Source of the DNA: Silene conica
Lineage: Eukaryota > Streptophyta > Magnoliopsida > Caryophyllales > Caryophyllaceae
Assembly (NCBI GenBank): GCA_029255685.2
Contig: CM055320.2
Span: 9,596,614-9,660,613, forward strand
DNA: 64,000 nt
Direction: 5' to 3'
The notes under the pieces are model-generated. The model ran no database searches, had not been told where the DNA came from, and saw only the letters and a program-made list of their open reading frames with translations. The translations under genes and the position numbers were made by a program. Positions within the stretch are counted from its first letter, which is position 1, and each line of letters opens with the position of its first letter. Shown here in pieces: positions 47,691 to 58,423 of this stretch.

Positions 47691-49233
47691 AACTTGTTTT
47701 TAAACCAACAATCAAACCTTCTTAAGACACTACTAATAAGACTCAAACCACTATTTTAGACTCACTAATTGGATTTATGAACAAACAATAATTATACACA
47801 ATGATAAACAAGGGGATTAACATGAAAACGAGAAGTTTGAGTTGATTGGTAACATAATTAATAAGAAAGTTGTGAACATGACTATAGACATAATTTAACA
47901 ATATAGTGACACCGGGTGTTACTCAAATTGAATAGCAATAATGAGAAAGAGTTTGATGCACCGGCGGATCTGGGGTGGATAGGGTAGGCAAGTGTCATTC
48001 CGCAACATAAAAATAAAAATAATTTATGAACATATATTTCACAAAAATGTGTTGGACATAGACCATATTCTTTCTGCGTTAGTTTCAGCTCTTTTCAATT
48101 TTACCTGGCTATATATCATTAAGTTTTATTTACGTTCTTAAGGCCTAAAATACAAAACTCCGATGCCCTGCCGTTGGGTCGGTAATGTAGAAAAACACCC
48201 ACCGGCGGGATTCGATTCTTGACTATATACTTATAATTTAATTTTTAATTTACAAAAAAAAACTAAATAAAAAACACTACATGCTGCCTTTTGTTTGCTG
48301 AGAAAATTACGCAAATTATGTGTGGTCTGTGCCATGGTATTCAGAGCATTCAATTACCATTGAGAGTATACTACTCGTTCAAAACCGTAGTAGTGTGATA
48401 TCATTTCCTCATAAATATAAAATGACGAAATTTCTTCTTTCTTCAAAATTTGATTTATAAGTATTTTCTGATCAAGGTGGTACAAAATGACAAAATTACT
48501 AGCGAGTTACACAACCATAATCACTATGATGGTGGTCCAAATTTGTTTGGAGTTCGAAAAACTTAGCGTTCTCCAAATATTGAAATTGACGGATAAGTTT
48601 CCATTTTGCTGAAATTTGTTTGGGTCCGGTTAGTGTTCCTAACAAATTATTTGATATTCGACAAGTCCGAAAAGCTTCACGTTCTTGTTCGAAAGAATTT
48701 TCTATCGAGTCTTATACTGGTTCCTTTACCACCTTGTGACGATGAGAAACATTATGAAGAAAATTGAGACAAAGAAATGAAGACTTTTTTTATTGGTTAT
48801 GGTTTTCTTGCAATTATTATCCAATCGTAAAGTTCGTACTATCTACTACGATTGCGGGAGGGTATTATGAGTTATTAGGGGAATTATGGTACAATGAACA
48901 TAATTGCTAGTAATTAGTAAGATAATAAATTGTATTAAACATTGACTCTTGGTATATCCTCGGTTATGAAATAAGCCTTGTATAAATACCTCGAGTTTGC
49001 ATGAATATATCAATCAAGTAATTCTACACAATTATCAAATAAATCACATATTCTCTAAAATCTAATAACGTTCAATCAATTATGTTCAGTTAATCTATTT
49101 ACAAAATTAACTTTTAATTCAATTAGATTCACTTCACCTCAGTTACATTCAATTTAATTCAATAAAGTTTTACTCCAATTAATTCAATTTAGTTTATTTC
49201 CGCCGAAAAGAACGAGGCTTTAGTGGTTAAAAG
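47691..49233. other. Intergenic sequence with dispersed repeat at 49079-49217
   Basis: 49079-49217 matches 59363-59502 in the same direction (ctatttacaaaattaactttt, tcaatttaattcaat(a/t)aagtttta). At 47962 caccggcggatctggggtgg resembles a hAT end but has no partner. No gene was recognised. Confidence 0.5.
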
Positions 49234-49960
49234 TAGGGATGTCAATGGGGCGGGTCTTAGCGGGTCTCGCCCCGCACCCACCCCACGTGGGGCGGGTGTG
49301 GGTAATGATTTGGTGGGTCGTGGGGCGGGGATGGGTTTCAAAAGCATCATTCGTCGCGGGTCGTGGGGCGGGTGCAGGTATGTATCACATGAGACCCGCC
49401 CCATACCCACCCCGCCCCACACCCACCCCGCTCGTCCCGCCCCACATGTCCCCGTCCCGCTTATACCCACCTAATAAATAATAATATCTAATAGTAATAT
49501 ATATAGATAAAAAAAATATAACTTAAAAGATTTTAAAAAAACCTTTAATAAATTAGTAACCCCTACCCAGTAGTTCAATAAGGCTCAAACAAGTAAGTAA
49601 CCCATACCCAGTAGTTCAATAAGGCAATAATCACTAATACTGGGCCGCTGTTTGTGCATGTGTTTCGTGGTATATTTGTATGTAAAACCGTTTCACGACT
49701 TAACGGACTCTAGTTAATTGAATGTTAAGGCATTTTTGCGAAAACTTATTTGTATAAGTAGTACGACTAGTATACTTTAGATTCACGATTTACATTTCTT
49801 GAGGAGCTAGGCGGGTCAACGGGTCCCCGCGGGGCGGGGACGGTTTTGAAAGATTCAACCCGCCGTGGGTCGCGGGGCGGGCGCGGGTGCGCATTTATAG
49901 TTCGTGGGGCGGGCGCGGGTTGATCCCCTCCGCACCCGCCCCGCCCCATTAACATTCCTA
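49234..49960. mobile_element. GC-rich non-autonomous hAT-like element, 8-bp target duplication
   Basis: Terminal repeats tagggatgtcaatggggcgg and its inverse ccgccccattaacattccta enclose 727 bp. The exact duplication gttaaaag flanks it (49226-49233, 49961-49968). The subterminal blocks are packed with gggcggg/cccgccc words, hence many spurious open frames. The centre is AT-rich. Confidence 0.92.
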
Positions 49961-50051
49961 GTTAAAAGTGGCTATATGTTAGAAGTTTTACGAGGTTGGA
50001 GCTTCAAATTTCATAAGAGGAATATTTTAGAAAAACACGTTCAAGACATTA

Positions 50052-50311
50052 CTTCCTCCATGTCAATCAATTCTATACATTTCACTTTTTGGGCACTATT
50101 CATAAGTTAAGTAAATTTTCGACACAACTTCTAATATATAACATAAAAGATAGTCATGTGAGATCTTGTTTAAATTGTCTTACCAAGTACATTGTGAAGA
50201 TCAAAGTTTTATAATTTCTATCGGTATGTAACTAAAGATATTAACAAAACAAAACGGGTATTGACAAACGTGAATAAAGCAAATGTATAGAATTGATTGG
50301 AATGAAGGAAG
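50052..50311. mobile_element. Stowaway-like MITE, TA target duplication
   Basis: The left end cttcctccatgtcaatcaat and the right end attgattggaatgaaggaag are inverted over about 32 bp (ttctatacattt shared). TA flanks both sides (50050-50051, 50312-50313). 260 bp. Confidence 0.9.
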
Positions 50312-50313
50312 TA

Positions 50314-50677
50314 TAATCAAACACGTTAAATCATTTAGAGATCCTTCAATGATAGATGCATGCATGCATAGAAACCCACGCATACTTATTGCTTGTACTT
50401 TTTTCTTTCCCTGTTTATATAAATAGTTTATTGTTGTAAAAAAACATTTACTCTTCTCAACCCCAAATTGAAAACTATTTTCTTCATCTACGGAATACGT
50501 AATTAGTTAGGTAAACAATTTACTGGTCTATATGCCTTGTCATGGGTTTAATATGAACCTATCTTTTAGAAGAGTTATATGTATTGTCGTGTGAGACGGT
50601 TTCTTATTAATGTTAGTATGAGATCTAACATGATGAGTAGTCATCATTCTGCTCATAGTTCTTTTTCTTTCTTTTTT
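50314..50677. other. Intergenic sequence
   Basis: No gene or element end was recognised. Confidence 0.5.
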
Positions 50678-51246
50678 TGTTGTGCGGAAGCGAGAATATC
50701 TCGTGTTGCGCCTCTGCTGCGCCGGTGTCCATTGTCAATAATAGTACGATATTGTCCGCTTTGGGCCAAACCCTCACGGATTTACTCTTGGGCTCCTTCC
50801 CAAAAGGCCTCGTACTATTATATTTTCAGGACACTTATAAAGATGATCTTTCACCTTTACACGACCGATGTGGGACATGGATTTTCATCCTAACAATCCT
50901 CCCCTCAAATCAAGGACCATCATCTTAACTCGAACCTTGACCTCCATGGAGAACTCCCACACTCTACAGCCCCAACTTCTAGACACCCGAAACATCACCA
51001 AGTCTTGATAACCCCCCCTAGCCGACACACCATGTTGTCACGAGTCATGTCGTGCACCACATGTCACCGCTTGGTCAAGTGAGTGCCCTCACATGCTCCT
51101 ATACCAGCATGTCCATGTGCCCTTCTTGGGTATTTGCAACACATGCATATCGAACCTCCTTTGCATTCAATGTCCTGGTCAAGTCTTGGGCCTACTGATG
51201 TTTCCTCGTGTCTAGCCCAAATCGAACCTTGGGCTCTGATACCACT
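50678..51246 (-). mobile_element. TRIM unit: one LTR, internal region and primer site
   Basis: The LTR 50678-50895 (minus strand tgttaggatg...cgcttccgcacaaca, 218 bp) is followed by a purine tract (ccttgatttgaggggaggat on the minus strand) and a 351-bp internal region similar to the TRIM at 11298-11835. The primer site tggtatcagagccc lies at 51231-51245. Where the second TRIM LTR is expected, a copia-type LTR (51247-51872) abuts the primer site directly. Confidence 0.8.
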
Positions 51247-51872
51247 TGTTGTAACGAATGTAAATAAAGTTGACACAAAGAATTACGTGGTTCACCGGTA
51301 AAATAACTGGCTACGTCCACCCTGCAAGGAGATCAAACTTCACTATAATGGAGAAAATAGTACAACAGTAGACCGGTACACACGCGCTCAATATGAGCCA
51401 AAAGTATACCCTATTCTACCAACAGATATGGTAGTCTCAAAGAGACAAAAGAGACTACCCAAATAAGACGAAGGACAAATTATCTTGAGGCCAACCAAGA
51501 TCTAAACAAACTCCTCCAATCTTCAAAGACAAACGAGATAGACAAACACCAATAATAGAGCCCTGAGACAAACTGAGTTTTCTTCTCCAGAAGGAACCTC
51601 ACAAATAGACCCTCTTTATTGTGCTCTCAAATCTCTCACATCTTTGTCTCTTCTAATTAACCTAGAATAATATTTGGGTCTTTATATAGTTATTCCACCC
51701 AAGATAAAATATCTAACCTAATTAGAAACCAAAGACTATTAGGAAACTAATACAATAGTTTCCTAATCTAAAACAAATTCTCCTACTATAAATAAACTAA
51801 GAAACCAAGTCTTAATAAGACACTTAGCTTATATCCGTCTTCGACACAAATTCAAGGCATAAATTCACAACA
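51247..51872 (-). repeat. Copia LTR shared by the gag-only element and the TRIM unit
   Basis: Minus strand tgttgtgaattt to cgttacaaca, 626 bp, preceded by the purine tract caaggtggagat. It matches the partial 5' LTR at 54150-54325 but lacks about 60 bp between two taacg repeats near its 3' end. It is the 3' LTR of the element at 51873-54325 and also sits in the position of a 5' LTR for the adjacent TRIM. Confidence 0.85.
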
Positions 51873-54325
51873 ATCTCCACCTTGACTTGAATTACCCAAA
51901 AACGAACTCAACATAGAAGGAATAAACAAACCCAAATCAGCTTCAACGGAATCGATCCTCAAGTCACTATCAGTCCCGATAGTCTCCACTCTGACTTGAA
52001 CACAACTCCCAAAAATGGACAAACGAACCAAGTGTGCAACAAATGTGACCAATATACGAAGTACCCAATGTAGTAAGCTGAAACTACCAAATGTACTAAG
52101 TAACCAATATATCTTCATACCAACAGGAAGGCCAAACGTAGCAAACTCCAAAGAGACCAAAAGCTACCAAACGCCAACACAAATATATGAGATACCCAAT
52201 GTCACTATGATGGAACGGTGTACCAAAAGCAACACACACACGACTCCAAAAAACAAAATCTCCTTCAAACTACGTGGCTAGATGTACCGTCGTACCAAAC
52301 TGTCCCTAAAGAACACAAACGCCACGAACAAAACAAATGTCTCACTTGAGTATACTAAATGTCATGACCACCACAAATATGCCTACACCAAGGCAACAAA
52401 ACTGAAGTCGAAACCAAACATTCTAAGCGAGCACAAATTACCTCCATCAAAGGTACAAATTGTTAGACTAGCAAGTCCAACCCAAAAGCTCCAAAGAATA
52501 AACTCCCGTCGAAGTTTCAAATGACCCATTACGAGATCCCAACGACTCTCTTTCAAGAGTCACAACAGCTCCACCTGGAGCCCCAAACCGCCCCACCTTA
52601 TGGGGCGCAGACCGCCTCATTGAGGCGACGAGACAAAAGTTGATAGCTTATCTTGAGAACTTTGTAGTTTGACCTGTACCGCAATAGACTCCACCTTACC
52701 GTCAACACCACCATTCTCACTACAGCTATCCAAACCCAAAATATCCAAAATATCACCAAGTGACCCAAACTGGATGTGCTTCAAAGTATCGTTCACATGT
52801 CCAAGTTGCATATGCCCCAACTTAGACTCGAGAGAGACAGAAGAACGATTACCTGATGCTCCAACAGTCAGAAGACTCAGAACAATGCCTTGAAGGACAT
52901 AAACAATTCCTTCCTTAGCACCTCTCCAAGCAACAGAAGAACCCTTACTAACGAACAATGAACCACCATCACCTTGAAAATTGTAGCCCTGATCAACTAA
53001 CATCGTCCCAAGTGATACAAGATTTCTCTTTAAACGTGGAACATGCCTAACACCTTCTAGGAAGACAACAACACCATCACGTATCCTAACCCGAATAGTA
53101 CCAACTCCAAGCACCTCACAAACAGACCTGTCACCCATGGCAACATTAACCCCTTATGAAGCTTTATAAGACTCAAACCATTCCCTATTAGGACACATAT
53201 GATAAACGCATCCCGTATCCAAAATCCAACTATCCAAAGAACGTGGAACAACATCAACAACGAGAGCATAATCTTCCTCGGAATCATATTTGACAACTTT
53301 TTGTGCAACAGCAGAAACACCAGCTTCCTTTAACTTAGGACACTGATTTTTCCAATGACCGGATTCCTTGCAGTAATGGCAGACATTCTTACGGGGACCC
53401 TTAGACTTGGCTTTACCCTTACTAGAACCCCCCGAATCAGCAACAAGTCCCATAGGACTACTGTCTAAAACACCACCTGACGCTACTCGGCGCAAATCCC
53501 TAGTGTGAAGCGCTGACCTCACCTCCTCTAGGTCAAAGAATCTCTACCAACAACAAAAGACTCCACAAAAGTCTCAAACGAATTTGGCAAAGAAACTAAC
53601 AAAATCAAGGCAGCATCCTCATCATCTACCTTAACATCTAAATTACGCAGGTCAAGTAAGATAGAGTTAAGACTGTCTAGATGGTCCTTGAGAGACGTAC
53701 CTTCTTGCATACGAAGACCAAACAAACGCTGCTTAAGAAGCAATTTGTTGGTTAGAGTCTTTATCATATACAAAGATTTTAACTTCAACCACAAGCCTGT
53801 AGCAGTTTCCTCATCGGCAACCTCAATCATAACATGATCAGATAAACATAACAGAACTAAAGAATGGGCCTTTTCTTCTAAGACTACTTCTGCATCTGTC
53901 TTTGCTGCATCAGTCGAACTACCTGCTGACTTTGCCTTTGAGATAACAGACCAGACGCCTTGTTGTCTAAGCAAAGCTCTCACCTTTAACTGCCACAGCC
54001 CAAAAATATTTCTCCCAGTGAACTTTTCAACATTCAAGACATTCGTTCCCGACATCTTTTCACGTGTAAATCAAGAAACCTAAATAACGCCTAAAAGACA
54101 ACTAACGCGGAAGCAGATCCCAAATCAGAATCTTAACTCTGGTGCCAATTGTTGTAACGGAGGCGTCCCGTTACCCAAATAGTTAATTGATAAGGTGATA
54201 AGAACAATAAATAACGAATGTAAATAAAGTTGACACAAAGAATTACGTAGTTCACCAGTAAAATAAACGGCTACATCCACCCTTCAAGGAGATCAAGCTT
54301 CACTATAATGGCGAAAATAGTACAA
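51873..54325 (-). mobile_element. Copia element reduced to gag-protease, with truncated 5' LTR
   Basis: Minus strand. The partial LTR 54325-54150 is followed by the primer site attggcaccagag (54149 down) and the gag-protease frame from 54055. Integrase, RT and RNase H are absent. The segment 52620-51873 leads from the protease region to the purine tract and is non-coding or unrecognised. Confidence 0.85.
52617..54055 (-). pseudogene. Gag-protease remnant of a Tork-like copia element
   Basis: Starts MSGTNVLNVEKFTGRNIFGL at 54055. The gag region (LTNKLLLKQRLFGLRMQ) runs to 53528, where loss of one C in tttgacc-tagagg shifts the frame relative to the intact copia (TLTLEEV). The next frame gives a zinc knuckle (CHYCKESGHWKNQCPK) and a protease (WILDTGCVYHMCPN, with DTG), ending at a TGA-type stop near 53154. 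A third frame (53138-52617) holds the stretch GVRHVPRLKRNLVSLGTM that precedes the integrase in intact relatives, followed by sequence not matching integrase. It lost the pol half, as in gag-only non-autonomous families, and has since decayed. Confidence 0.87.
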
Positions 54326-54376
54326 CATTTTTAATTAACCTTCAACGACATTATATAGTACGAGTAACTGATAATT

Positions 54377-54669
54377 TAGTTTTTTTTTTGGTGCAAATGA
54401 GGGGCTGACCCCCGAAAACTTAATTGTTATTGGCTATTACACGGGTATAGCTACTCCGAAAATATCGTCTCTGAGAATAGACCTAAGACCGCTACTCGGG
54501 CTATCTAGAAAATTAGGGACGGTGCTCGAGGACACCCCTAAATTAGCTAAAAAATCTGCAGCTCGATTCGCTTCCCTGTACGTATGCTCAAACTTGACTA
54601 TCCATCGCTCTTCTTTCATTAACTTTTTACACCGATACACCAGGAATTTCAGCCAATTGCTAACAAGTT
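54377..54669 (-). pseudogene. Very short LINE 3' fragment (RNase H C-terminus)
   Basis: 54640-54437 encodes VKFEHTYREANRAADFLANL, the end of the RNase H of plant L1 elements. A T run at 54380-54390 is the poly(A) tail. The direct repeat gagtaactgataatt flanks it (54362-54376, 54670-54684), so it is a genuine strongly 5'-truncated insertion. Confidence 0.87.
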
Positions 54670-54680
54670 GAGTAACTGAT

Positions 54681-54819
54681 AATTAAGACAAAGAATACAT
54701 ATTTTGACGGGTGCAAATCTCTTTAGAAACCACGCAATTCACGTAACTGATAATTTAGTGAATTACGTGGTTTCTAAAGAGATTTGCACCCGTCAAAATA
54801 TGTATTATTTGTCTTAATT
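54681..54819. repeat. 139-bp near-perfect hairpin
   Basis: The left arm aattaagacaaagaatacat ... accacgcaattcac pairs with the right arm gtgaattacgtggtttctaa ... gtcttaatt, about 62 bp each with very few mismatches. The loop is gtaactgataattta, the same sequence as the LINE target duplication beside it. Confidence 0.88.
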
Positions 54820-55015
54820 ATTTGCTAAGCTTTATTATTTTTTATGAGAGTTATTCTACTCAAAGTTAAACGAATGGTTGAGGCGGACCGAACTCCATGT
54901 GAGTAAAGATTCCAATTTTATTAATGACATAAAACGTATAGAAAGTTACATGACTCAATTATTTGTTGAGTTTTATTATGCATGCATGAAACCAAGCAAA
55001 GCTACGGTTCATCTT

Positions 55016-57001
55016 TTAGCATGAAAGATTTGGACCAGGATTAGCACCAAAAACACTACAATACTGTTCATACAAATGAATACGATCATTAGCTTCATCC
55101 TGGTTTTGGCCATTGCACTCTTTAGCACCATTAATAGCTCGAATCGTAGCTCCGAAACCTTGGTCCAACAGTGAGTGCACATTGGTCATCCAGTACCACA
55201 AGGCGGCCTTGAATGAAGTAACAACATCATCTGCGACAATTTCGGGATCATTTAAACCGTCGAAACCAATGGATTGGCCGGCAGGGCCGTAGTTGTAGTT
55301 CCATGAGAGTTGAAGAGGTCCTCTTCCGTAGTATTTCTTGCCCCGTACGCAAGGGTATTGTGTGTTGCTGGTATCACAGTATGCGTCGTTTGTTGCTGCT
55401 CCATCGTTCTCTTCTATGTGGCAAAATCCTATATATTCATAAAACATAAATTATAAAATAAGGCAATTTCGTATATAGTATACACTCAAAGTGATGACGT
55501 AGACCCATTTGGAATAAATATTTTATCGAATAATCAATACAAAACTTCAATGAACCATCATCTTCAATTCCATTTATATTGCATAAATAAAAAAATAAAA
55601 TAAAAAGATGAACAAAAAACATTAAAAGACAATGAAAAATTATGGGATAAAAAAATGTTAAAACAGATAACGTTATTATATTATTTTACAAGTTTTTAAC
55701 TTTGACATTTTGACCATCATAATACCAAATTTTCGAGATATTACTAAATTTGAGTAATTTTTTGAAGAAAAAATAGTTTTCAAACAAAAAAATGTTAATA
55801 AATAGTACTCTTTTAATTTTTAATTTAAAAAATGAGATCTACAAAAAGTTAACAAAGTAAATGAACCCTGTTAAGTAGATTTTAGAGAATTCCGTTAAAA
55901 TAATACTCCAAGCGAATTAGTTATAAATACTGAGTTTATCCACTAAAATGAGTAGATCTAAAAAATTTGTTATCATGTTTTAACGCTGAATTCGTGCATT
56001 TTTTCACGAAAACATGTGTAAACTTCTAACCTTGCAATTTTAGAAGTGTTTTAGACTACTATCGTTATAGAGAAATAGAGTATACATGTATTTTGGTTTA
56101 ACATTTTTAAATATTAATCATTATATCAATGTTTCTCAAAATTATACTCATGCAATTTTACACGGATTAAAAATTAGTATGTAATTCGTAACATAATAAT
56201 TTTAAAAAGCACTCGGAAATTTTGTTACAAAGCTCCGTGGAACACTATATATGATCAATGCACCTTATTATATTTCAATACCAATTTATTCATTTAATGT
56301 CGAATTTGTCAACTGTTCTTGAAGGTAATAATCAAGACTCAAGAGTCAAGAGCAAACCTTTGTTCACTATAATTAAGTTTGTGATTTTAATTTCAATTGC
56401 ATTTTAAAACCCAGTCATATAATATTGAAATATTATACGTGCCTAAGTCTATCATATTAAATAGTTCATATCGACAAATTAATTGTATGCATGCGTTTTA
56501 AAATATGAGCGGGATTTGAATAAAGGGAGTACTATATATACCGATTACAAGGAATCAACATGCGTAACGCATGAACCGAAACTTACGTCCAGTCTCATGG
56601 GCAACATGAGCGAAAAAGGCAGCGATTTCTCTCAAATTATACTCCTCAGAGCCGGAGGTACCAAACTGAGGGTAGTTTCCTACGGCAGTAAGAAAAGCAT
56701 CTCTTGTGTAAAAGTTTCTCCCTGGACAATATGATCCCGTGGCTTGGCTTATAATCCCGGCAAAGAACGATTGGCTAACAACATCTGACACGGAACTACG
56801 ACTGGAAGTCGGGTTGGCACCTGCAGCGGTGTCGCATGGACCAGATTGGCAGTTACGGACACCACAATAGTCGCTAGTCGAGCCACAAAAGCTTCACTTG
56901 CTACAACATTGGTCAGGTGCACAACCACAGTTTTGTGCAAATGATGAAAATGAGAGTAGTGAAATTGAGAGGATTATTACTACTAATGTTATGCTCTTCA
57001 T
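55016..57001 (-). pseudogene. Class IV chitinase copy 2, one in-frame stop in the chitin-binding domain
   Basis: Exon 1 is 57001-56587 (donor gtaagt) and exon 2 is 55428-55016 (acceptor atatag), together 828 nt. The layout, phase and signal peptide (residues 1-22) match copies 1 and 3. Codon 36 (56896-56894) is TGA where the sisters have Phe in [10 protein letters not shown], and the next codon is Ser instead of Gly. The rest of the frame is open. The catalytic motifs are kept (AHETG at the exon end, [18 protein letters not shown]), as are the C-terminal NLSC and a TATA box at 57079-57072. Loss is therefore recent, or some shortened product survives. As read, only a 35-residue peptide would be made. 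Confidence 0.88.
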
Positions 57002-57071
57002 TCTTTATGTTATGTTTTGTGTTATTTTTGTTTGGTTTGATCGATGAGACAATGTTGCGTATATAGGGAGG

Positions 57072-57079
57072 TATTTATA
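57072..57079 (-). promoter_or_regulatory. TATA box of chitinase copy 2
   Basis: Minus-strand tataaata in the ctataaatacctc context shared by all three chitinase copies. Confidence 0.75.
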
Positions 57080-57814
57080 GTAGATTAGGTGGAGAACAAG
57101 AGAAGAGTGTACGGATAATGTTGTACAATAATACTTCCTCGTATGTTTCGTGTAATTGTTATTCTTTGGTTTTAGTACGAACATCAAGGAAATAGGAGAG
57201 ATTTAATGACTAAAGAAAAAGGAAAATGAGTTAGCGCTATCATGTGGTGCCTAATCTCGACGTCACCCTCTCACATGTAATAAGCGGGGTCTTATAATAA
57301 TGGGTAATCACATGGAATGAGTGGAAATCCCCAATAAAATGGGGTATATATGAGAAAGTGGCGTCGAAATTGAGCGTCTCCGTCACCCGGTGACGCCGTA
57401 TCACTATCCATTACTAAACAACAAGTGAATTAAATTACTCATCAAATTTATTCTTATTCTTAAAATAAAAATGTTTATAATTAATCTAGACACCTGAAAA
57501 AAAAAATAACAAATAACGAACAAGGGGCTTATTGATATTTAGCGTAGTTATTAGGGTGATCAATTTGATTTCATGACTTGGGAATTAATAGACTGTGGAA
57601 TTTGGGGTTATGAGTTATGGGTATCCAAAATGATGGTCTACACCGAACTTAGTAAGGCAATTAATAATTTCTTATGTAAGATCGGATCGGATACTAGTTT
57701 AAGACGGGTTAAATATACATATCCATATGACTGATGAACACAAATGAATACGATAAAAGTCGATTGCATAGAAAAGGCAAAAAAAATGTCCTAAATATCA
57801 CACTAAAACTTGGG
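57080..57814. other. Intergenic region upstream of chitinase copy 2
   Basis: 57235-57415 contains gtgacg/cgtcac words at both ends (cgacgtcaccctctcac, gtcacccggtgacgccg), possibly a small inverted-repeat element. No gene was recognised. Confidence 0.45.
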
Positions 57815-58055
57815 AGAAACGGTTTTTCAATAAATTATTGAAAGACTGTTTTTTGTACCTTTATTTGTATTTCGTGACCATTTTGTCATTGATCGTACCA
57901 TAGTAATTTCGTACTTATTTGCATAGTAAATGTAATCATTTTATCTTTAATCATGATTTGTACCTTTTATATTAGCTTTGGTACTATACATTATACAATA
58001 GTCTCTCAATAAGCTTATTGAGAAACGGTCTCTCGGGAGACCTACTGCTATATGC
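57815..58055. repeat. Uninterrupted copy of a MITE-like dispersed repeat
   Basis: Its ends gggagaaacggttttt and aaacggtctctcggga are inverted. The interior matches 33705-33935. It shows what the insertion site of the 10.9-kb MULE looked like before insertion. Confidence 0.75.
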
Positions 58056-58423
58056 ATATAGAATAATGTTTGACCAATTTTAATATTAAGACGAATACTT
58101 CCATCTAACGAAGATTTGTTGTTGCATTATTAATTTGTAGTACAATATTGTTGGTAAAATATAAGCAGTAACCAAAGAAGGACCGGAATAATAGTTTCCA
58201 AGGCAGTGCTCCTTTCACGTCACTACCTTTCAATCTCGGTATTTGACTTTAATTACCAAAACAATTATGTATAGTAGTATCATATTCATATACCCCGCAT
58301 TATTCATCAAATTACATAGAACATACTTAATTAGTATACAATAACATACGGGAGTATTATTGTATTAGTTCTATTAGTAATGCATGCATGAAGCCATGCA
58401 TGCAAATAGGTTGGGTTGATGTT
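58056..58423. other. 3' flank of chitinase copy 3
   Basis: AT-rich sequence downstream of the minus-strand gene; no separate gene seen. Confidence 0.5.

Noticed and set aside
47962..48235. hAT-like end caccggcggatctggggtgg
   Set aside because: No matching inverted end or target duplication could be found.
49189..49481. Overlapping Pro/Arg/Gly-rich open frames
   Set aside because: Compositional effect of the GC-rich subterminal block of the hAT-like element; frames open on both strands.
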